Positions 56,255-64,000 of a DNA stretch of 64,000 bases are shown piece after piece; within the stretch, counting starts at the first letter, position 1, and the number at the start of each line of letters is the position of its first letter. The position numbers and the translations under genes are program-made. Under the pieces are notes generated by a model that was not told the DNA's origin, ran no database searches, and saw nothing but the letters and a program-made list of their open reading frames with translations. Origin of the DNA: Arion vulgaris (taxonomy: Eukaryota; Mollusca; Gastropoda; Stylommatophora; Arionidae); NCBI GenBank assembly GCA_020796225.1, contig CM036754.1, positions 18,676,867 through 18,740,866 of the forward strand, written 5' to 3'.

Positions 56255-56412
56255 CGATACAGTGGATACAAAGCAAAGACCATCCACATAAAAAGTGGAC
56301 ATCAGAAATAACAGTCAGTGAAAAACACTATTATGAATGCACAAAAGCCTGTTCTATAAATCTCTTCTTATCATCACGCTGTGAGACAAAACTGGATTAG
56401 AGAAAAGAAAGA
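56255..56412 (+). mobile_element. LINE 3'-end fragment
   Basis: AAAAGTGGACATCAGAAATA, TAAATCTCTTCTTATCATCA and GACAAAACTGGATTAGAGAA match the tail family at 26120-26360. Confidence 0.7.
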
Positions 56413-56704
56413 ACAGTACTAGGTATGAAGTAGTAACTGACTAGCTGTTTTTTCTAAGTTCTTCTAATGAAATAATTGATTCCTTAGATCTGTCTTGATA
56501 GTTTTCAGTAGTTCTACACTGTCTTATACTGTACACTATAATACAGAAGTGATATGAGCACAAATAATTGTCCCTGCTAGCACCTCTCTTTGTGCTTCTT
56601 GGACGTCATAAGGACCCAGATGAGGATGACCTCCAGTTGTAGCTCATTCCAGTCTGTCTATCTTCAACAGTTCTTTAAAGAAATGTTCGTTCACCTAGCG
56701 TTTG

Positions 56705-56855
56705 TACCCACGTTGGACTGCGGGTGACTAGCCCTGTAGTCGGTTAATTCGCGGCTGCTAGAAAACCTCGGTTCCCAGATTCATAGTGTGATGGGCACGA
56801 GCCTGTTGCAGTCCTTTGCCACTGACAACTCAGTGCTTCCGGATCGAAAAAAAAG
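56705..56855 (+). mobile_element. SINE family D, diverged
   Basis: ACGTTGGACTGCGGGTGACT, AAACCTCGGTTCCCAGATTC and GTGCTTCCGGATCGAAAAAA. Confidence 0.65.
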
Positions 56856-57983
56856 TTCTTCTTCTACCTCTAGAAGACTACTTGTTGACCACTCTTTGGA
56901 CCTGTATGGTTTGAGCTAAAAATCATAAGTATGTTGTGCTGTTAGTTTACGGAATTAGTCTAGAATATTTTGCACCTTTCGGCCTCAGCATATTCATATT
57001 TCAGCAGTGTGTAATATTTGTGTTTGCAACTAGCTGTGACAGTCTCCTCATTGCCTACTTGACAACACATGTTTGTATGACCACCGACTTGCTCAAATTG
57101 CCTGTCAACGCACAAAATAATTTTTCAAAGTACAGCATGACTAAATCAATGTTTTGACCGAAATGTCTTTATCAAGGAAACAGTAAGTTTCACATTAAGT
57201 GTCAAAAAAGCACTTGGCATTATTCATAACATCTGCAGATAATTTACAAGTCAATGCCAATATTTTTATTGAATCAATCCATGATACGCGAAATGATTTC
57301 CTTCAGCTTTCAAGATCTGTAACAGTACTAGAAACAATAATTTGTTACATCGCCAATAGAAATAATACGTGGAAGTGAATTTGCTTTGTTGTTATTATAT
57401 GTGTAGCATCTCATTTATATTGTGGGAAATTATTATGAATGTGTGTGTTTGGTTTTTTTTGTCATATTTTAACCATTCACCAAAGCACTTGGCACTCCTC
57501 TTCCTTACTAGAATTAGGACACATTTTGATTACACTTTTAGTTTCTGCATTATCTGTCTAGTACACATTTCTTCTTACCATTTCATTGTTTGCATTTAGT
57601 TTGAATTTATATTATTTTGTTTTAAGGAGTTCAGGAGAACAAAAGGATAAATAGAGTTAGTCAGAATTACACCAATAAAAACTAGATTTGGAGATATTCC
57701 CAGTACAAACACAAAAATTAAATGAAGGACATATGAGGACTGCATATTTTCAATACTTTTCTATGAATCTGAATGCTGGTGAACAGCAGAAAAGAAACAT
57801 CTGCACTGTCAGAATTTCATATATTCTGGGGAAAAAATGAGAATCATGGCAAATGCTTTACATGACTTCGCCATCAACCACAGTAAACAAGTTGTTCATT
57901 TTCTATGCACTACTTATACGTTCAGTAGTTTGTCATTGCTTTCTAAACAGTGAGGTCTATTTTTAATCATTCGTAAAAATCAA
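56856..57983. mobile_element. Penelope-like scraps and decayed LINE or unassigned sequence
   Basis: 57145-57180 (GTTTTGACCGAAATGTCTTT then ATCAAGG) is the minus form of the Penelope arm core. 57880-57950 matches part of the SINE at 20100-20150. The rest shows no supported feature. Confidence 0.5.
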
Positions 57984-58500
57984 TCAAGTGCCATGCCTGC
58001 GGCGTAGGCGATCATGTCTCTCCACAACTCTCTCTGCTTGGTGCATGTAATCAGTTCTGTTGTTGATCTTGTGTCGAACCATGGTGTTCAAAAATCCATG
58101 CAGGACAAATTTGCTTCCAAACTTGCTAGCCACGAAGTTTGAACCAGGTATTCTTGAGTTGTTATCAAGCTCACTATCGCTAAACCACATTCGTCCACAA
58201 TCACCTGAGAAAAAATTATCCCAATATTTTGGCCGGATAAAATATCAACCAGGAACTGCTCAATATATGCAATAAGGAGGTAAACAATGAAAAAAGTGTG
58301 ATAGAGTGTGCGCACTGCCACTGAGATCTTATCGCATAAGAAAGAGTTTGGATCAAACGTGATTATTCACAGGGGCAATCAATCTATTTGTCAGTTTTTT
58401 GTGTCTATGAGATACAATCAATTTTTATGTATACCCTTATCTCCAAAGTTGCTGCCTAAACGCCAAGGGCGTAACAGGCTAAAGAGAGAGAGAGATTTCC
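57984..58500. mobile_element. LINE and SINE G fragments
   Basis: 57984-58085 is family X LINE (-) (CAATCAAGTGCCATGCCTGC). 58300-58385 is family G (+) (CACTGAGATCTTATCGCATA). 58448-58497 is a plus-strand 3' tail of the 30570-31860 LINE (CTAAACGCCAAGGGCGTAAC then (GA)n). Confidence 0.65.
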
Positions 58501-58849
58501 AATGCTTCAATTTTGTCTTCTAAATGACTTTTCAGTGTCTTTGTTTCCTCACAATACAGCAACATTGAATATTTATACCACTTGATCACTCCCAATTAAA
58601 AATTTTTTAAGGATAACATCTTTCTCATGTTGCTGATTGTATTTTGTACTATTCCTATTTTTATTTAATGTTTCACAATTACCATCATCTGTTATTACAT
58701 GTTCAGTGTTCGTTGTAAAGAAATAGGACTGAAATGGTATTACAATGTTACTGATGAGAAATTGATGGAAAGTATTAAACAAATAGTGGAACAAGACCTC
58801 AAGAAAACATTCTACCACTGGATATTATTGAATTATCCTCATACTATTA

Positions 58850-59300
58850 TATTTTACCTAGGACCTGTAAACAATTTCTCTATACCTCTCTATCCAAGAC
58901 AACTAGTTATATCACTTCTATGGAATTTAGTTCGATATTTCTGTCCTCAGTAAAGTTTGTTTCAGAGTTTCCTTAGGACATCCTTTTTTTCTTGAACTAT
59001 GTACCTTCCAATTCAACGCCTGCTTTGTGAATCTTTAATCATTTTTTCTTAGAGTATGCCCAACATATCTTCATTTTCCCTTTCTTATAATGGTTATTAC
59101 TAGTGGTTGACCAAACATTTCTCTGATTTTACAACTGAATAGTCCATCTATTAAGACCAGTTAATAATATAACAAGACGGGTCTTGTTCTTTAATCACTA
59201 TGGAAAGGAAAACATAAAAATGCCAAATTAGAGTGCTTGTAACAGATAATCAAGGAGATTAAGAAATTGGAAAACCTGGAAAGGATAACCCAAGACAGAA
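58850..59300. mobile_element. LINE family 'Y' (-) and another LINE scrap
   Basis: 58855-59150 matches 3900-4200 (minus). 59155-59300 shares TTAATAATATAACAAG with 15180-15200. Confidence 0.6.
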
Positions 59301-59469
59301 AAAGAAGTAGATTTGTAGGAGACTGGTGCTATAGAAGGAACTGAACCATCTACTTTTATTATTATACTATGCATCCTTTGCAGACACATTTGTGTTTTTG
59401 TAATGAGATGTTTGCTTTACATCTAATGTGCATCGATTGTGGCATCAAAATGTTGGATAATTCAATAAG

Positions 59470-60107
59470 GTCTAGATCAGTGCTGTCCAATGCAGTGCCT
59501 GCTGGTGTCATGGCATCATGTCATAAATTCATGCCGCTCTACCTTTACTCTACTGGTGTTAAGGTTAATCACATTTCAAGAATACTATTTTATTTTTCGT
59601 CATTTTTTAGCACTCCCATGAACACAACTTTTGTAATCTTGTTTTATTTTGTAACTATTTCACTGCTTCCTAACCCCCACCTTGTGCTTTCTCACCGGAG
59701 AAAGCATCAGTGTTCTAACTATATTAACTCTTTCCACGCAATCGCAGCAACAGTGCCCAGTGTATTCCGTTGAACACCATTCATCGCACACTGCGCCATT
59801 TGAGTTGTTTTATTTATATGAGAGTCTTTCTAGTTTTACTTCTAATAGGTTGTCAGTTTTCATAAAATATTATATAATAAGATATATATATATGTTTATT
59901 TATTGTGAATAGTTATGATTTTGTTTTTTTAATTGCTTTTTTGCCTCCTTGAATTAACTGTGTATACCTGAGAAATAACTCGTACGGAAACATACTATTG
60001 TTACTATTGTTATTATTAGTAATAGTAGTATTGCAATCCTCCACCTCCACTATCATCATTCAGATGCGTCCCAATATATAAAAACATTGGGCTGCACTGG
60101 TTTAGAT
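59470..60107. mobile_element. hAT-type non-autonomous element, 622 bp
   Basis: The element is 59478-60099. Ends CAGTGCTGTCCAATG and, inverted, CAGTGCAGCCCAATG match at 13 of 15. Flanks GTCTAGAT (59470-59477) and GTTTAGAT (60100-60107) agree at 7 of 8, the hAT duplication size. No transposase is encoded. Confidence 0.8.
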
Positions 60108-60394
60108 AGTACCTATGTATAATTAGAATAACATGTTATTAATTAATTTCATCAATAACTTGTACATGAGCAGGTAATCTTTGGAGGACCTTCAGGATCA
60201 GATTCGGCTGTAATTATATTTACTAACTTTTTATATTTTTTAATTTCTTGGCAATGCAGACTTTTCTACCCTTCTGCTGTCTGTTTTAAGATAAATCAGT
60301 TGTAAGCTGGATTGTGAAAGGAAATCAGGAACTGTTGTGTTTTGTTCTGTCCGCATACCTGTTTAATAAATATATAATATGTCACGTAGCTTGT

Positions 60395-60565
60395 GCAGAC
60401 CATAGGGTATGAAGTGGCTGTCACTTTCCGTTTGTAGGACTAGTGTGCAGGAGGTAGTAGGACTAATTCCTTTTCTTACGTGAGGAACGTCAAGTGTGGG
60501 ATTGAACTCACAACATTATTATGCCAGAGCCGATAGGCAAATGCTTATGCAAATCCGCCCAGCAC
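60395..60565 (-). mobile_element. SINE family F
   Basis: CATAGGGTATGAAGTGGCTG, GTGTGCAGGAGGTAGTAGGA, TCTTACGTGAGGAACGTCAA and B-box complement GGGATTGAACTCACA. Confidence 0.65.
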
Positions 60566-60839
60566 GTTTAATATATACACTTTGAAAATATCATGAGAAA
60601 TGTAAGCGAAGACAGTCTAAAATAAGAATTTTAAACATTTTATAATTGGAGGTAAAGAAATCCCTGCATGTAAGCAAATATGTTGACAACACAACACCAT
60701 TATCATCATCACATCATGGGAAACTCAGCAATTAATAATGGCAGTTTTAAAAAAAGTGAATTATACAATTGATATCGCAATGTGATTAAACAACAAAGAT
60801 AATGAGAACTGATGTCAACAGATATGTTTCAGTTTGGAA

Positions 60840-61480
60840 TATCTTCATTGCACTCCGGACACGTCCATAGGTGCTCCAATCTCCTTCGCAATATCTCCAA
60901 CAGCATACCATATATATTTATCAATGGAAAGATATTAGAGAGGGAAAAGGTTTTGAATATCTTGGTTCATTGATAACAAACAATGGAGATGGGAGGAAAG
61001 AAACTGAAAGATCAAATATTGTTCTATAAAAATGTAAGCAACTTATATTTTTATGAAGTGGAACACAGGACAACAAAAATGAGAGTAAGAAGAATATGCA
61101 TGTTCCCAGTGGCAACATGAAACTTGGACATTTAGCAATTCAACTGAAAAACTGTTTGATTTGAGCTCCAGCCGGTGCTACAACGTTCGTGCACTGTTGA
61201 CTCGTCATCCAGCAGATCAGACAAGAAAAGGTCTCGTCAGCAAGTGTCTGTTGGTTGAGGACACTAAAATAGATGTTGAATCAATCAAGTGATTTAAGCA
61301 GTTTAGAGTTACCCGTTGTACAAGTAAAACTGGATGCCTGAGGGCAGAGTGTGAGTGTGTGTAATCAGCGAGCCACGGGAACCATCAGTATGCATACTCT
61401 TGGATATCTGTTGGGGAAACTGAGCACCTATGGGTCTGCACGAGTGCAATGGCATCAGTTTAGTAACCAATACTGAAAAC
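60840..61480. mobile_element. Mixed LINE tail fragments
   Basis: 60850-60910 (CACTCCGGACACGTCCATAG) matches 34065-34120. 60950-61140 has LINE thumb-like wording (+). 61375-61465 matches 34440-34530. Confidence 0.5.
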
Positions 61481-61549
61481 ACATACGTACTTTCAAATAT
61501 ATATGTTATATTTGAGTTCTATACTAGAGTTATATTAGAGATTACAGAA

Positions 61550-62120
61550 CAAGAAGGTTAATTGCCATCTGTGAAATGAGATGCTTGAGGAAAGGGGTAA
61601 ATAAAACAAGAAGATAATGAAATTAGGAAATTAGAAGTCATAACACCTGTTGTCAGATTCATTGAAAAACAGACTCAAACGGTTTGGCCACTTGGTGAGA
61701 ATTAACCCGAGTACACCAGTTGCAAGAGCATACAACTTGAAAATGGAATAATCAAGAGGAAGGGACAGACCAAGAAAAAGATGGATTGATGAAGTTACAG
61801 ACATCTTTTTTTTTCTCGATCCAGAAACACTTTAGCTTTCAGCTCTTCGGTTCGGTGCCATGAACACCGTAAATCTGGAGAACCTGTGGCTTTTCTGCCA
61901 GCCTGCGAATTGAACCGCGCTCACAGGAGCTTGTCGCGTTGTCCAACGTGCTGCGAACACGCTGGGCATGCGGGCTACAGACATCTTAAAACTCCACAAT
62001 ACCACAGCATAACATGCGACCGAGCATGCACTAGCTCTGAAACAAATCATCAGTAAAACTTGCAACTGCCTAATGGCAAAAAGCAGAGAAAGACAAAAGA
62101 ACAAACAGATCTTAATACCA
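61550..62120 (+). mobile_element. LINE C-terminal region split by a SINE
   Basis: The plus strand gives an IEKQTQTVWPLGEN-like and RGRDRPRKRWIDEVTDI-like reading (about 61660-61800), continuing after the SINE at 61988. Confidence 0.7.
61796..61987 (-). mobile_element. SINE family D with 12-bp target duplication
   Basis: TACAGACATCTT is present at 61796-61807 and 61976-61987. The SINE between reads CTCTTCGGTTCGGTGCCATG and B-box complement GCGAATTGAACCGCGC. Confidence 0.9.
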
Positions 62121-62194
62121 ACAGCAACAAAAACTCAATAGTAGAAGAAAGTTGGGTACGGAAAATAAAACTGAAGAAAGTGAAATATTTTGGA

Positions 62195-62800
62195 CACAAA
62201 GAATCATAAAGGTTTGGTAAAGACAATTATGGAGCACTGCAATCTGGGAAATGAAGGAGAGGAAGATTATGGCAAAGATGGATATAGAATTTCAAAACAG
62301 CGGAAAATAACAGAGGCCTGTGATAGAATTTTCAGAGGATTGTTATGGTGTCAAAGCTCTGATACGATAAATTTTCTGAATGATGATGATGAAGTTGGAT
62401 TTCCTATCGAGATTACAATGTTTAGAACCTTGAACAAATTTAGATGGCAATCATCAGATTATAAATGTTAAATCCCAGAATGCTGGGAGTATCAAGAAGA
62501 GACTGGTTTAGAATATAAAGACATCAGGGGAAAAAGTGGGTACAACATTAGTACTGAACTTCATCAAGAAACAATAAATTTAATGTTTCTGTCACATAAG
62601 CATAAAATCAACAGACCTCAAAGAGCAATGTTACTCCGATACAATGGATATAAAGCAAAATGCCATCCACACAAAATGTGGACCTCAGAGGTGACGAAAA
62701 ACAACTGTTTGTGAAGCGCATGCAAAAGCCCATTCTATAAATCTCTTCTTTTCCTGACACTGTGAAACAAAAAAACAGGATTAGAGAGAAGAAAAAGAAG
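62195..62800 (+). mobile_element. Two LINE 3' ends
   Basis: 62200-62355 is family R (GTAAAGACAATTATGGAGCA, AGAGGATTGTTATGGTGTCA). 62465-62800 is the tail family of 26025-26360 (CAGAATGCTGGGAGTATCAA, GAAAAACAGGATTAGAGAGA-like end). Confidence 0.65.
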
Positions 62801-63120
62801 AATCCCAGAATGAATATTTCAACAGAAATATCTTTACAATGTGTACATGATTAACACTTTAATCTGCTGCAGATAATCTAAGTTTAAGTTTATCCAGCTT
62901 TTGTGAAGTACTCTGTTTTTCTGTGGGTTATTGTTTTTCCTTTCTCTGTGTATAGTGTTTCATGAGATTACCTGTTCTTGGTTAGTGGTGTGGTTTCCTG
63001 TCTGTAGTATGCTGAGGTGAAGTGGGGTGATGGTCATTGCTTATTTTATATGTAATCTCATAACAAATACATATACATTCTTGAATATGTTAGTTACGGT
63101 ATTTGATATAATCTGATGTT
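62801..63120. other. No recognised feature
   Basis: No coding or repeat signal that I can support. The missing SEC23 C-terminal exon was looked for here and not found. Confidence 0.5.
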
Positions 63121-63124
63121 TTCA

Positions 63125-63371
63125 CCGAGTGGTTACGGGGCCCAACTTTGGGGTGTAATGAATAGAACCACTGTTACCTGCCAGGCATGTCGTAAGAGGC
63201 GACTAAGGACGTTTGGCTGAAATCGGATGCACTTGTCCTAAACATGTAGAAGTCTATGCGTTTAGGGCCTACCAAACCAATGTGCAACGTATACACGTTC
63301 TTGGCAAAGATCAAACATATCGCAAGAGTGATTAAAATTGGTCGTAAAGAACAAACGCAAAGAAGAAGAAT
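63125..63371 (+). mobile_element. SINE family B, near full length
   Basis: CCGAGTGGTTACGGGGCCCA, GCATGTCGTAAGAGGCGACT, GTCTATGCGTTTAGGGCCTA and tail GCAAAGAAGAAGAA. Confidence 0.9.
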
Positions 63372-63589
63372 CTGATGTTTTAATATAAAATAGTTCAATG
63401 TACTAATTGAATAGTACATCATAGCGATAGATACAACAATATTGCACTTGATCTTGATCATGAAGATGGATACAGATGGATTCTTCGGTCTCTTTGCGCC
63501 TGCCTATTTGATGTTGAATTGATTCAGCGATTTATGCAGTTTGGAGTTAACCGTTGTACAAGTAGAACTGGATGCCTGAGTGGCAGTGA

Positions 63590-63730
63590 GGCATTTTTTT
63601 TAACGGTCTGGGGTAGCTAGCCCCATGTCCTACCTCCTTATTCCCCTTTTGCGACATGTGTAGCAGGTAACAGTGGTTGTATTCTTTAAACTTACTAATT
63701 TGAGCCCCAGTAACCCCTCTGGCGAAGCAC
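63590..63730 (-). mobile_element. SINE family C head
   Basis: GGGGTAGCTAGCCCCATGTC, TTTTGCGACATGTGTAGCAG and AGCCCCAGTAACCCCTCTGG, the complement of the 38520-38620 head. Confidence 0.65.
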
Positions 63731-63819
63731 ATCATGTAACTTCACAAAATCAGTTGTTTGTTGTAGTACAGTTTGCAGTATGCTAGATTAAATTACCAGC
63801 ATTATTTCGTTGACAAAGG

Positions 63820-64000
63820 CAATCATGGATTTTCGCAAATGTTGTCCTGATTACTGTCTATCAGTTCGGATATTGATATTTATCTTAAGCCATGATTGAT
63901 ATGTATCTAAGTCATGAAGTTAGACTGTGCCTATCTTTTTCATCCACTGTCTCATCCACTATTGATTTTACCGGTTGTGACCATGTATTCTAAATGTCAT
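63820..64000 (-). mobile_element. LINE family 'X' fragment running off the right edge
   Basis: CAGTTCGGATATTGATATTT, AGCCATGATTGATATG and GACCATGTATTCTAAATG resemble 42025-42140, strongly diverged. Confidence 0.5.

Overview
This window is animal nuclear DNA from an AT-rich, transposon-filled genome. Two intron-containing genes lie on the + strand with standard GT/AG splice sites, and most of the remaining sequence is decayed mobile DNA. The repeat mix suggests a marine invertebrate: several non-LTR retrotransposon (LINE) families, a Penelope-like element with a GIY-YIG nuclease, mariner and IS630-like DNA transposons, hAT and TTAA-targeting MITEs, and at least five SINE families. A lophotrochozoan such as a mollusc would fit, but that is an inference, and no species can be named from the sequence alone. 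There is no bacterial or viral genome content and no CRISPR array.

Left part (1-9660): a 70-bp minisatellite runs off the left edge. It is followed by a rearranged mariner element (658-2066) and then the last five coding exons (3065-9660) of a multi-pass membrane transporter of the major facilitator superfamily, most like the SLC46 (proton-coupled folate transporter) group. Its N-terminal half lies left of the window. Its introns hold SINEs, LINE tails, a 300-bp trinucleotide repeat and a hAT MITE.

Middle (9660-22237): no host gene was found. The stretch holds LINE fragments, two MITEs (12331-12588 and 14887-15049), and a 1.1-kb Penelope-like insertion (18856-19980) with inverted terminal arms, a GIY-YIG reading frame and a perfect 13-bp target duplication. 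About 20800-22237 is free of recognised repeats and probably holds the SEC23 promoter and 5' untranslated exon.

Right part (22238-64000): SEC23, the GTPase-activating subunit of the COPII inner coat, covers at least 34 kb. Eighteen coding exons are visible; only the short C-terminal exon is missing and must lie beyond base 64000. Three exons (7, 8 and 11) carry reading-frame breaks, two of them explained by one-base changes in homopolymer runs. This looks like consensus error in the assembly rather than loss of an essential gene. SEC23 introns hold a 2.2-kb IS630-like transposon ending 26 bp from exon 2, a 3.1-kb (GAA)n-tailed LINE, other LINE pieces, and SINEs sharing that (GAA)n tail, plus a 72-bp TTAA-flanked MITE nested in a LINE fragment and a 622-bp hAT-type element.

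I found no convincing new multi-gene system. The best leads are the hammerhead-ribozyme-like core in the Penelope arms, the transposon that must supply the branch point for SEC23 exon 2, the palindromic mariner, and the SINE/LINE tail pairing.
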